64,000 bases of DNA from Clostridium punense (GCF_017874425.1 NZ_JAGGLL010000020.1:1-64000), one strand, 5' to 3'. Shown: positions 36,825 to 45,178, counted from the stretch's first letter. Numbers and translations are program-made. The notes: a model not told the origin generated them from the sequence alone.

Positions 36825-37706
36825 TCATTTTATACACCTTTTATACCAAGTAGGAATGGTATTTTGCATATTATCATACCACTTTAGAACTTCTTTGGCT
36901 TGATTTATCATGGTATCAACTTCACTTTGCCCAAATGGAATTGCCCAAGTTATAGATGACAAAGTATTGTTTGAAATGTATAGTGCAAGCAGTCGCCAAA
37001 AATCCATTGGTACATTATCATTAAAATAGCCATTTACCATGCCAGAAGCAAAAAGAGGAGATCTTTGTGCACTCCAAACAATTCGATTAAATTCTTCCCA
37101 TGGATCACCAAAATCAGCTCTATCAAAGTCAATAATTTGCAGTTTGCCCTCAGAATCAATCATCATATTGCCCACATGATAATCCCCATGCTGATAGCAT
37201 TGTGGACGATTTTGCAGCAAATAGCGGTTCGCATTTATATAGTCAATAAAAGCTTGTCCATATTCATATTTTATGGAGCAATCTTTATACATTTTGATTT
37301 TTTGATCAATTTTACTATTAAATCGTACCTCCCACTCCTCCTGCGTATCAGGAGCTTCAATAGAATTAATATGCTTTAATATTTGCCCCGCCTCAATTCC
37401 ATAAGCATACTGTTCTTTATAAGTTATCCTCGTAAGAACCTCTTCAAAATCCTTTCCTTCAATCCAACTTTGTAAAAAATATACACCTTCCTCACAAGTG
37501 CCAAATGCTATCGGCTTACACATAGGCACACCAAGAGACTCCACACGCTGCATCATTTCAAATTCTACCCTCTTACGTTCTTGTTGCTCTGTTTTTGAAA
37601 TACGTAACAAACATTTTTTCCCATCATGGGCTGTAACGCAATATTTTTTATCTTTTGACCATCCCTTTGTAATCTGTATCCTGGTCTTAAAATCATATGC
37701 ACACAC
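36825..37706 (-). CDS. aminoglycoside phosphotransferase (APH)-like kinase
   Basis: Protein of 293 aa starting at GTG with GGAGATG upstream. It has a protein-kinase-like fold: lysine region KCLLRISKTEQ, catalytic HGDYHVGNMMID near 185 (H-G-D-x-H-x-x-N) and metal-binding IIDFDRADFGDPWEEF near 205. APH-family kinases phosphorylate aminoglycosides, macrolides or choline-like metabolites; resistance activity cannot be claimed. First gene of a unit with the TIGR04076 gene, preceded by A7. Confidence 0.87.
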   Translation of the reverse strand: MCAYDFKTRIQITKGWSKDKKYCVTAHDGKKCLLRISKTEQQERKRVEFEMMQRVESLGVPMCKPIAFGTCEEGVYFLQSWIEGKDFEEVLTRITYKEQYAYGIEAGQILKHINSIEAPDTQEEWEVRFNSKIDQKIKMYKDCSIKYEYGQAFIDYINANRYLLQNRPQCYQHGDYHVGNMMIDSEGKLQIIDFDRADFGDPWEEFNRIVWSAQRSPLFASGMVNGYFNDNVPMDFWRLLALYISNNTLSSITWAIPFGQSEVDTMINQAKEVLKWYDNMQNTIPTWYKRCIK

Positions 37707-37747
37707 TCCTACTCATCTCCCTCTAAAAATGCAAGTATTCTATTAGC

Positions 37748-37850
37748 TAAATAACTCTTTATCTTTTACATATGACTTTTGTATTGCTCTCTTAGATTAC
37801 GAGAACAAGTTTTTCAGAGTACATTATAAATTCCACTAAGCTTTATCTAT
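37748..37850. repeat. A repeat, copy A7 (left half, next to small ORF)
   Basis: TCTTTATCTTTTACATATGA, stem TTGCTCTC/GAGAACAA (one G-U pair in the minus-strand RNA), CAGAGTACATTATAAA and GCTTTATCTAT. The A sequence runs straight into the stop of the small ORF. Confidence 0.65.
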
Positions 37851-37962
37851 CTAGCATTTTTTCAATGTTAGAGAGTTTTTGTTTTATCTCCCTAATTGAG
37901 GTATTAAGCCATCCTATATAAAAGATTAATATCAAAAATAATATTAGCTGTCCCATAGTCAT
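37843..37962 (-). CDS. 39-aa single-helix membrane protein
   Basis: GGAGG lies 8 bases before the ATG at 37962. MTMGQLILFLILIFYIGWL forms a membrane helix and is followed by NTSIREIKQKLSNIEKMLDR, an amphipathic, possibly coiled tail. A frameshifted homologue lies at 21318-21429 in repeat A0. The ORF occupies the middle of the long form of repeat A. Function unknown; the form resembles small membrane regulators or toxins. Confidence 0.6.
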   Translation of the reverse strand: MTMGQLILFLILIFYIGWLNTSIREIKQKLSNIEKMLDR

Positions 37963-38093
37963 GAGTCTTGCCTCCTTCAATACAAAAGTTATTTGATAGT
38001 CATATTTTTCTCTGATTTCTGGTTGCTTAATCTATTAGTCTTAATTGAAAAAGTAGGTCAAATTTACTCGAAAACCTATAATCATAAATATAA

Positions 38094-39233
38094 TTAGTTC
38101 CCTAATAACTTAAGATTACTATATCTCTCACTCTTCAGAATATCAGTATATTCTTGGTTTATCTCACATAAAAATTCATCGAAAAATGAAACTATAACAT
38201 AATTAATAATATTGTGAGCTTCTTCTACTGGTATCATTTCATTATTTTTTAATTCTTTTTTAACTATAAACCAATCTGAAAAAGTCATATGCTCTGTGTT
38301 ACATAATTTAATTGATGATTGGTACTTATCTAAATATTTCATTAACTGTTCTTGTCCTTCTTCTTGATTTATTATAGTATAGTGCTCTCTTAATAAAAAA
38401 TCTTTAAATAATTCACCATCAAACTTGTCCTTATTTTTTTCAATAAAGGATTTCATTCTTTCATCATATTTATTTAATCCCTTCCTAAAGTTAAGTAATG
38501 GTTTATTAAGTTTTTTACCTTCTGCTATTTCTTTGTTTAAATTAATATACTGTAAGCTTCCATCTAGCATAACTAAAACTTTAATTCTTTTATCTTCTTT
38601 AAAACTCTCAAATAATGTATATGCACCGATGGAATGACCAACAGCACCTATTTTATTCAAATTCATTTTATTTTTAATTATTTCATCTTCTATATTTAAA
38701 TTACTAAGTTCATCTAAAATAAATAAAACATCTTTCTTCCTAATACTAATTAATTTTTCTCTTGCTGCTTTAGTATGATCTTTAACAGCTTCATCTTGTT
38801 CAACTATTGTTCCATCAGGCAAAATAGTAAATTCTGTATCATAAATATGTCCAATTGTTACCACTATATACCCTTTCGCTACCATCTCTTCAATATTAAA
38901 CATATAAAAGTCTCTTCCCATACCTAGTCCACCTGAAAATAAGATAACTGGAAACTTTTTGTCTTCTTTTGTAATTGGAGCATTATTAAATGTATTTATC
39001 TTTATATTTCTTAAGTATTCCTTTTTCTCTTCATTATTGTCTCCAAATCTCTTAATAAACTCTTCACTATTTGGTTCATATAAGCCCTTGTAATATGGTT
39101 TTTCTGATGTATTAAACTCATGATCTGCTTGGTAGAATATACTGATAACTATTTTCCCTTTTTCATTAATTGATAAAAAGCTTTCTGTTCTATCTTTATC
39201 AATTAAGACTCTTGTTACTCTTCCTACTTTCAT
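38094..39233 (-). CDS. alpha/beta hydrolase, PAF-acetylhydrolase/dienelactone-hydrolase-like
   Basis: The ATG at 39233 follows AAGGAG, giving 379 aa. FPVILFSGGLGMGRDFY near 95 is the oxyanion region, IGAVGHSIGAYTLFESF near 205 the nucleophile elbow (GHSIG), MLDGSL follows, and CNTEHMTFSDW near 315 holds the probable catalytic His. It fits the platelet-activating-factor acetylhydrolase group. No signal peptide. Substrate probably a small ester. Preceded by A8. Confidence 0.84.
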   Translation of the reverse strand: MKVGRVTRVLIDKDRTESFLSINEKGKIVISIFYQADHEFNTSEKPYYKGLYEPNSEEFIKRFGDNNEEKKEYLRNIKINTFNNAPITKEDKKFPVILFSGGLGMGRDFYMFNIEEMVAKGYIVVTIGHIYDTEFTILPDGTIVEQDEAVKDHTKAAREKLISIRKKDVLFILDELSNLNIEDEIIKNKMNLNKIGAVGHSIGAYTLFESFKEDKRIKVLVMLDGSLQYINLNKEIAEGKKLNKPLLNFRKGLNKYDERMKSFIEKNKDKFDGELFKDFLLREHYTIINQEEGQEQLMKYLDKYQSSIKLCNTEHMTFSDWFIVKKELKNNEMIPVEEAHNIINYVIVSFFDEFLCEINQEYTDILKSERYSNLKLLGN

Positions 39234-39475
39234 AAGTGTTCTCCTTATTAAATAAATCTCATATCTCACTGAATGGAACTCATTCAGTAATTATTTTTTA
39301 TTAGCCTTTATTTTAGTATTACCTTAGGATATTAACCTTGCTTTTTAAACAAATTCTACAAAACTTTATCTTAAATGTTTATAGCGTTTTCTACATAAAC
39401 TCTCAAAGGCACTAATCTCAAAGCCTTCATGTACCTTTATTAGGCAAAAAACAGTTGAATTTTCTATATAATAAA

Positions 39476-39520
39476 ATAATCACAATTCTATTATTAAGAT
39501 GAATTTAAGAAAAGTGCGTC
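39476..39520. repeat. A repeat, copy A8 (right end only)
   Basis: AATAATCACAATTCTATTAT then TAAGATGAATTTAAGAAAA matches the right end of A9 and A3. The left part is not found in this gap. Confidence 0.45.
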
Positions 39521-39543
39521 TTGATTTTTTAATATGTCACCTT

Positions 39544-40008
39544 TTATCTAACACATAGCTGTAGCATTTTTTTGTCTACTTCATCGAAATACCCTATATC
39601 GCTTTCCAAATCCCATAGCATAATTTCAGTCATTTCATTATTCTCTTTGAATCCAGTAATTTTATCAATTTCTGCAAAATACACTGTTCTATATCTTACT
39701 TGACTTTTATTTTTATCATATATTTTAAATAGACCTCTATATTCAAGATTAGTAACATTCTGATTTGTCTCTTCAAATAATTCTCTAATTGCACATTCTT
39801 TATATGTTTCACCTTTTTCAATTTTTCCAGCAGGAAATTCCCACTGTCTTCTCCATTTGTTATATGCAATCAAATACCTATCTCTACATTTTATAAATGC
39901 AAATGAACCTGTAACAGGTTTAAATATATCACTTTCTAGTAAATCTTTTTCGGATACTTCTATGTACTCAAATAACTGTTGTCCACTTTTATTCTCTGCT
40001 AGAATCAT
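39544..40008 (-). CDS. NUDIX hydrolase
   Basis: Protein of 154 aa. FAFIKCRDRYLIAYNKWRRQ then WEFPAGKIEKGETYKECAIR and ELFEETNQ give the Nudix box (G-x5-E-x7-RELFEETN) near residues 58-80. The WEFPAGKIE start resembles ADP-ribose/nucleotide pyrophosphatases. Last E/G position of the box is N instead of G. Substrate unknown. Cassette between B8 (5') and A8 (3'). Confidence 0.86.
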   Translation of the reverse strand: MILAENKSGQQLFEYIEVSEKDLLESDIFKPVTGSFAFIKCRDRYLIAYNKWRRQWEFPAGKIEKGETYKECAIRELFEETNQNVTNLEYRGLFKIYDKNKSQVRYRTVYFAEIDKITGFKENNEMTEIMLWDLESDIGYFDEVDKKMLQLCVR

Positions 40009-40039
40009 TTCTTAACCCCTTTCCATTCCCTCAGCCTTG

Positions 40040-40420
40040 TTTACTACAACGAACTACAATACTTATTCTACCATATAATTACTGTAATAATATACCTGTA
40101 CCTTTTCATTACCTTCGTAAAATTTAAATCAAAGGTAATTTACATCTAAGACTTGAAACTCTTGAAATCTTTAGCTGTAAAGCGTCTACCTACTAGTTGA
40201 ATTTTGATTTAAAGACGCATAAAAATAAGATACTAAGAAAATTACTCCAGAGGATACTATCTCCTTCAATAATCTTTTTAGTATCTACTTAAACCTTTTA
40301 TAAACTTAGAGTATATATTAAGCTCTTTATGTTATGCTATGTAAGCAAATAGATATTTGAAAAATGCAAAATTCCAAAACTAAAGCTATGTAACTTCAAC
40401 TCTATAAACTGGAATTTGTT
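40040..40420. repeat. B repeat, copy B8 (full, covarying terminator)
   Basis: TTACTACAACGAACTACAAT, ATTCTACCATATAATTACTG. The terminator hairpin 40227-40287 reads AAGATACTAAGAAA ... TTTTTAGTATCTACTT: the GCCACT/AGTGGC pair of other copies is replaced by GATACT/AGTATC, so pairing is kept. Then AAATAGATATTTGAAAAATG. Confidence 0.82.
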
Positions 40421-40438
40421 AGTCCATTTAAATTATAT

Positions 40439-40675
40439 TTACTTCCTCCATATACCTCTAACAAATTTTCTTCCACCTATTTCATAGATTTTTTTACTCT
40501 CTAATTTATAGCTATCTAAAGATATGCAAAATGGTTCTTTATTTTGAATTTCAGACGGTAACACTGCCATATTGAGTACATTTTTGAGCCAAAGAATCGT
40601 ATATCCATATTATCTTTATAGTAAACTTCTTCTAACTTACTAACCAAGAAACAGGCAAAGTAGTCATAATCAATA
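40439..40675 (-). pseudogene. remnant of an unidentified gene
   Basis: The minus strand carries IDYDYFACFLVSKLEEVYY then MDIRFFGSK in one frame and NVLNMAVLPSEIQNKEPF then SLDSYKLESKKIYEIGGRK in the next, joined across an AAAAA run. It ends in TAA at 40439. This looks like the last part of a protein of a type I do not recognise, broken by one lost base and lacking its 5' end. Confidence 0.45.
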
Positions 40676-41170
40676 TTAAAACAAAAGCTTACGCATAATA
40701 CAGTCATTTTCTCTTTCTTTAAAAACGGTATAACCAACACTTATATAAAGCTTTTTAGCACTTGCATTGTGATTCAATACCCCTAGCCTTATTTCAGTGA
40801 GACCTTGAGCTTTTGCTACATCTTCTACTATACGCAATGCTTTATAACCATATCCTTGATTTCTATAAGCTTCGTAAATTAAGAAATCACCAATAAAAGC
40901 CTCACCTGGAACACCCTGATTATCCTCATTTATAAACCAAATTATTCCAACCTTTTGTTCATTTACAGTAATATTATATAAATATGTTTCAGGGGTATAA
41001 AATCCATCTTTGAATATATCGTTATATTCCCATACTGCAAATTCATGTGCCTCCTGCTTATTATCAAAACGTCCGCTTAGTAGAAGTTGATCTTCATAGT
41101 TGGTTACAGCAGGATAAATGTAGTCGTTATAATCTTCCAGTGTCATTTTTTCTAATTTAACATTTTTCAT
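40676..41170 (-). CDS. GNAT family N-acetyltransferase
   Basis: The ATG at 41170 follows GGAGAG (the longer frame would use GTG), giving 164 aa: MKNVKLEKMTLEDYNDYIYP. Acetyl-CoA motif AYRNQGYGYKALRIVEDVAK near 110 and ASAKKLYISVGYTVF near 145 are standard. IRLGVLNHN precedes it. Substrate unknown. Cassette between A9 (5') and B8 (3'). Confidence 0.86.
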   Translation of the reverse strand: MKNVKLEKMTLEDYNDYIYPAVTNYEDQLLLSGRFDNKQEAHEFAVWEYNDIFKDGFYTPETYLYNITVNEQKVGIIWFINEDNQGVPGEAFIGDFLIYEAYRNQGYGYKALRIVEDVAKAQGLTEIRLGVLNHNASAKKLYISVGYTVFKERENDCIMRKLLF

Positions 41171-41229
41171 TTTGTTCACTCTCCACTTCTAATGCCTTAA
41201 CATAATTTTATGCAAATAACCCACGATTT

Positions 41230-41425
41230 GAATTCCTATTTATCTTTAACTATATGATTTCTTTATTACTCTCTTAGATTAATAGAGTAAATCTTTAAGC
41301 TTATATTGAAGACTTAAAGATGCTCTATTTATTGTTAAAAAGTCCATACACAAACTATATAATCTTACTACCTTTCGGATTTACATTAATCATAATTCTT
41401 TGGTTAAGGTATATTTTATAACTAT
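41230..41425. repeat. A repeat, copy A9 (full)
   Basis: TTCCTATTTATCTTTAACTA. Stem TTACTCT/AGAGTAA (41266-41272 with 41284-41290). Stem ATCTTTAAG/CTTAAAGAT (41291-41299 with 41313-41321). Right end GGTTAAGGTATATTTTA. Both stems covary with other copies. Confidence 0.82.
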
Positions 41426-41579
41426 TATGAAGCTATAGTTTCTTTGGTAAATACAAGGTTATATCAGCAAGAAGCACAATTTTATTACCATAGCTCAATA
41501 TAGTTGCTTGGATACCTTCAATGAATTTTGATTTATTTGACTCCTGTAATGTTATATAGGATTTAAGAGAATACTCTTT

Positions 41580-41912
41580 TTAGCTTATGTGTTTGTCTGT
41601 TTTCACTATTACCCATATTAGTAGCGGACCTACAGTAATGATTGAAAATAATGAGTACATATTAGGAAGTACTATTAAATTAATAGCACCTAATATAGTT
41701 AAAAAGATTCCTATTTCTATAATTTTTTTTGCACAGTATATATTTGCTTTATCCCATACTTCCTTACTTTTTTGTGATTTTCCAGTCCTAAAGCCATAAA
41801 ATGAATTTACATTCTTAGGTGGAAAAAGTTTATATACTATACCCAAAATTAATAACAGCAATCCAATAAATGAATGATTAAAAAATAAATCTAAGAAATG
41901 CAATAAATCCAT
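41580..41912 (-). CDS. SdpI family membrane protein
   Basis: Protein of 110 aa with three hydrophobic segments and the SdpI signature VNSFYGFRTGKSQKSKEVWD near 35-55. In Bacillus, SdpI protects against the SdpC toxin and signals its own expression. No SdpC-like gene is seen here, so immunity is only a family-based guess. GGAGG ribosome site. Preceded by the partial B copy at 42001. Confidence 0.82.
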   Translation of the reverse strand: MDLLHFLDLFFNHSFIGLLLLILGIVYKLFPPKNVNSFYGFRTGKSQKSKEVWDKANIYCAKKIIEIGIFLTILGAINLIVLPNMYSLFSIITVGPLLIWVIVKTDKHIS

Positions 41913-42000
41913 TTACATTCCTCCTCTTAAAATAACTAATTTTGTCCTACACATTTAATTACTAGTTTCACTTTAGATTAAATCCTTATATAACTCTATC

Positions 42001-42088
42001 AAATTAACTTTACCACAAAGTTACTGTAATAATATACCTGTAACTTTCCGTAATCTTCCTAAAGTTTGAATCAAAGGTAATTTAGTTC
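42001..42088. repeat. B repeat, partial copy B10
   Basis: TTTACCACAAAGTTACTGTA then ATAATATACCTGTAACTTTC and CAAAGGTAATTTA. Only the promoter half is present, with no terminator hairpin. Confidence 0.6.
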
Positions 42089-42141
42089 AGTCACATTTAT
42101 TTATATTCATTTATATGTTTTAAAACTTTATATGGTAATGT

Positions 42142-43119
42142 TTAATTTCTATGTTGTCTAATCCATTGAGACCATGTAGTTTTAAAATTGTCATTATTTT
42201 CAACACAATACCTATAAAATCTCTTTATTAATTTAACTCTTTGTTCGGAGCGATTCATCAAGAGCTGCTCATCCCTAAGTAGGTTCTTTCCGCCTAGTAA
42301 GACCTGCCTATTCATTATATCTTGGAGACTGACATTTTTAGCGTTTTTCATCATATCATACATTACAATAAAAGTAGTTGTTCTTCCTAACCCAGCTTTG
42401 CAATGAAAATGTAGCCAGGTATTTGGAAGCAATGAATTAACGAATTTTATAAAATAATCAACCATTCCATTATTAGGCATTTCATTATCTGTTACAGGTA
42501 TACGCATATATGACATATCATAGCTTTGAACTAAGCTTTTTTCATTTTCAAGTTTTTTAGGTATTAATGTTATATCACCAATATATATTGGCTTGTTTAA
42601 TAAGATGCCATGTAATCTTGTATTTTCATCAGTTAAAACTGCTTCTTTAGTCAAGCCTTTATTGGCCTTGTTATGGTTATCTGCCCAACTTATCGCTACA
42701 CCGTTGATGAATCCATGTGATTCTTGCCTTAAATCAACTATAATTATTGGCATAGCATGGCCTATGGATTGTTTAACAAATGCAAGGCCACTTTCAGAAA
42801 ATTGAGAACTAGCAGATGCGTTTAAATTAGCTAATCCATTTAAGTTTATAACTTTATTATCTTTAAAATTAGCTAAATCAATAGTATTGCGAAAGTTGTC
42901 AGGTAACTTTTTTGCATTATCAGAATTTATAACAAGGTGTAACTTATTACTTCGAGATTTATAATAAGGTTCTTGTATCATTTCATCATTTATATGATAG
43001 CAATATTCATATAAAAATGGATGTCGATAAGAATACCAGCCATGATGTCCATGTCTAAAATTATCTTCAATTGTATTGTAATTTGTAGAGTTATTTAAAG
43101 TTATTTCATTTTGTTTCAT
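42142..43119 (-). CDS. PhyA-like cysteine phosphatase (dual-specificity/phytase-like)
   Basis: I take the ATG at 43119 (GGAGA upstream), 325 aa. The active-site loop WLHFHCKAGLGRTTTFIVMY near 240 is the PTP signature C-x5-R-T. NLNGLANLNASASSQFSESG near 100 is like the SGSxxFS segment of PTP-like phytases (Selenomonas PhyA type). VDYFIKFV and DNEMPNNGMVDYF precede the loop. No signal peptide, unlike secreted phytases, so it may act on a cytoplasmic inositol phosphate or phosphoprotein. Flanked by B9 (5') and partial B10 (3'). Confidence 0.78.
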   Translation of the reverse strand: MKQNEITLNNSTNYNTIEDNFRHGHHGWYSYRHPFLYEYCYHINDEMIQEPYYKSRSNKLHLVINSDNAKKLPDNFRNTIDLANFKDNKVINLNGLANLNASASSQFSESGLAFVKQSIGHAMPIIIVDLRQESHGFINGVAISWADNHNKANKGLTKEAVLTDENTRLHGILLNKPIYIGDITLIPKKLENEKSLVQSYDMSYMRIPVTDNEMPNNGMVDYFIKFVNSLLPNTWLHFHCKAGLGRTTTFIVMYDMMKNAKNVSLQDIMNRQVLLGGKNLLRDEQLLMNRSEQRVKLIKRFYRYCVENNDNFKTTWSQWIRQHRN

Positions 43120-43320
43120 ATTCATTCTCCATAATAATTTTCCACGTTATATTATATGATGTTAACTAACTTTGTGTTTAGCTACTTCTACCAGTTTTAT
43201 AGTTTTATTATGGAATTAATGTTTTTTACTATTTAACTTATAGATATCTTATTCTTACCTGTATTCCAGCTCTTGATATAGAATAATATTTATCTAGCTG
43301 ACAATTGATTAGTATGTCCG

Positions 43321-43605
43321 ATTTTACTATAACTTACAATCTAATTAATTCCTTTCTACCATGTAATTACTGTAATAATATACCTGTAACTTTCCGTAAT
43401 CTTCCTACAATTTAAACAAAAGCAATTTACAATTAAGACTAAAAAATCTTGAAAACTTTAGCTGTAATTTGTCTACCTATTAATTGAATTTTAATTTTAA
43501 GACACAGAAAAACAGCCACTGAGAACATTACTCCAAAGGATACTAGTTCCTTGGAGAATTTTCTTAGTGGCTGCTTAAATTTTCTAATAAGCTTAGGGTT
43601 TAAAA
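43321..43605. repeat. B repeat, copy B9
   Basis: TTTCTACCATGTAATTACTG then TAATAATATACC. Terminator hairpin 43513-43573 (CAGCCACTGAGAAC ... TTCTTAGTGGCTG), where the outer pair is C-G rather than A-T. The right arm stops near TAAGCTTAGGGTTTA. Confidence 0.78.
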
Positions 43606-43797
43606 TCTACTAACCCTTGCCCAATGAATTTGGGTGTAGCATAGTGGAACCGTAAACCTTGTGGTTAGATGGAGTTCTTTTAGTCCCTCCCAAGGAATAT
43701 CCCAGTATACATAAGACCATTACAATCTAACTGATATCACTGTCATCCATAGCTCTGGGTAACAGCGACAAATGATAAAATTCCTTAACTGAATTCA
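43606..43797. other. unexplained GC-richer noncoding block
   Basis: It follows the stop of the 43798 GNAT gene. It has CCCAA/TTGGG arms near 43620-43635 and AACC/GGTT near 43650-43668, and reads GTGGAACCGTAAACCTTGTG then GTTAGATGGAGTTC. Base composition and sequence differ from A, B and the neighbouring AT-rich DNA. It may be an RNA element or the end of a lost insertion element. Confidence 0.35.
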
Positions 43798-44808
43798 CTA
43801 CAACTGTTTAATACTTGGGTTGTAAATGTTTGCCCATGCTACATTCCTGTCTATACATCTAAACATTCTGTAAGCTATAGGTTTAAATCCACATTTGGGC
43901 CAAAATGTTGAAGAAGCAAGATTAGTTATTCTCCAATCTGTAATTATATTGTTATATCCCTTTTCTTTCATAATCTTATAGCCTTCATTCATTAATTTCT
44001 TACCGATACCACTTCTCATTTCGGAAGAATAAGTGCCCGCAATACTTAGCTCTACTCCATCATCGGGTGACATCAAATCTGAATTAATAGTCCCATATAC
44101 TTGAAATCCTACTTCTTTCATGTCCTTTGTCGCAATGACAACCGTTGCATCATCATCCTCTACTATACCCCTATACCCAGCTTTTATTTGTGCTACAACT
44201 TCAGGTAATAAAGGTTCAAAAGTTGGTGACGAACTTTGATAGTACTGGATTATTTGGGACATCCTGCCCATAGCCTCACTATCCATTTTATTGGCAAGTC
44301 TAATATCTATATCAGCTACATTTTCAAAAGGCTTGTACTCCTCCATGTTCATTATGGAGTGTACTTGCTGAATAGAGAAGCTTAATCTCAGGAAGGCCTC
44401 ATAGTACTCTTGACTTCCAAGGGGTACTAAAGTATATTGATTGAAACAACCTTGTTCAAGCCAAATAACTGAAACCTTTGCATAGAGATTCCTTATAAGT
44501 TCAGATGATTGACCCCTTCTAATTGCCATTCCCTCATAGGGCACCCATGCATACCTACCTCTTCTACTATCAATCTTTATCTCTCCTATTATATAACCTA
44601 CTAGTTCCCCATTAGAAAATGCCCCTATCCCTATCACTTTACTATTAACGAACAAATCCTCAAACATATCTGTAATATACTTTATGTTAAGACAGCTATT
44701 TTTAAGAAATGAATATAACTTACTCTCAAAATTTTGTCTTTCTATTAGCAAGTCAGCCATTGCAGGTATATCATCAACTGTAATTGATTTGAATTTACAC
44801 TTGTTCAT
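43798..44808 (-). CDS. two-domain GNAT acetyltransferase
   Basis: Protein of 336 aa, about twice the single-domain length. The N-terminal half has a degenerate fold (MADLLIERQNFESKLYSFLK, VGYIIGEIKIDS). The C-terminal half carries the acetyl-CoA motif SSEMRSGIGKKLMNEGYKIM near 265 and TDWRITNLASSTFWPKCGF near 300. Only the second domain keeps the full motif. Substrate unknown. No A or B repeat is visible upstream, so it is the right-hand end of the array. Confidence 0.84.
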   Translation of the reverse strand: MNKCKFKSITVDDIPAMADLLIERQNFESKLYSFLKNSCLNIKYITDMFEDLFVNSKVIGIGAFSNGELVGYIIGEIKIDSRRGRYAWVPYEGMAIRRGQSSELIRNLYAKVSVIWLEQGCFNQYTLVPLGSQEYYEAFLRLSFSIQQVHSIMNMEEYKPFENVADIDIRLANKMDSEAMGRMSQIIQYYQSSSPTFEPLLPEVVAQIKAGYRGIVEDDDATVVIATKDMKEVGFQVYGTINSDLMSPDDGVELSIAGTYSSEMRSGIGKKLMNEGYKIMKEKGYNNIITDWRITNLASSTFWPKCGFKPIAYRMFRCIDRNVAWANIYNPSIKQL

Positions 44809-44871
44809 TTCTATCCCCCCAATTGAATTTACATTTCATAATAAATTATAGCATGCCAAAAAATTATTAAA

Positions 44872-44906
44872 TATGTAAAAAACAATTCCTAATTGTTTTT
44901 TACATA
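44872..44906. terminator. strong bidirectional terminator
   Basis: TATGTAAAAAACAATT and AATTGTTTTTTACATA form a perfect 16-bp stem with a CCT loop. It closes off the array on its right side. Confidence 0.8.
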
Positions 44907-45094
44907 AATTCCGAGAATCTAAGTTACAAAAGTTATCAAATGTCACCCCCGACACTTATCACTTATCTACCCAAAGTCGACGTACCTTATAGTGCGCGGT
45001 TCTCCTTAACTACTCCAAATGAGATTTTTCCATTTTATTCTTGTGTATATATTCTACATAATTATGGTATAATTCTAAAGTTCAAATTAAAATT

Positions 45095-45136
45095 CCGTAG
45101 TGGATGGCTACGGGGGTCTTGAGCGTTTTATCCCCC
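45095..45136 (+). promoter_or_regulatory. structured RNA-like leader
   Basis: CCGTAG/CTACGG (45095-45100 with 45108-45113) and GGGGG/CCCCC (45112-45116 with 45132-45136) are two stems that share bases, so they could be alternative folds. A TATAAT lies about 25 bases upstream (45068-45073). It precedes the tiny ORF at 45179. Confidence 0.4.
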
Positions 45137-45178
45137 TTGGACTATTGGTGAATACATCATTATAGTTAGGGGGTGGTA

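Noticed and set aside
40516-40740. 74-aa minus-strand ORF
   Set aside because: It overlaps the end of the GNAT gene out of frame and covers the remnant listed at 40439-40675; not an intact gene.
21190-43610. A and B repeats as MITEs or insertion sequences
   Set aside because: They show no terminal inverted repeats, target duplications or transposase, and every copy has the same orientation relative to the genes.
21190-43610. Classical integron
   Set aside because: No intI-like tyrosine recombinase, no attI and no R-site pairs (GTTRRRY/RYYYAAC) bounding each repeat could be found.
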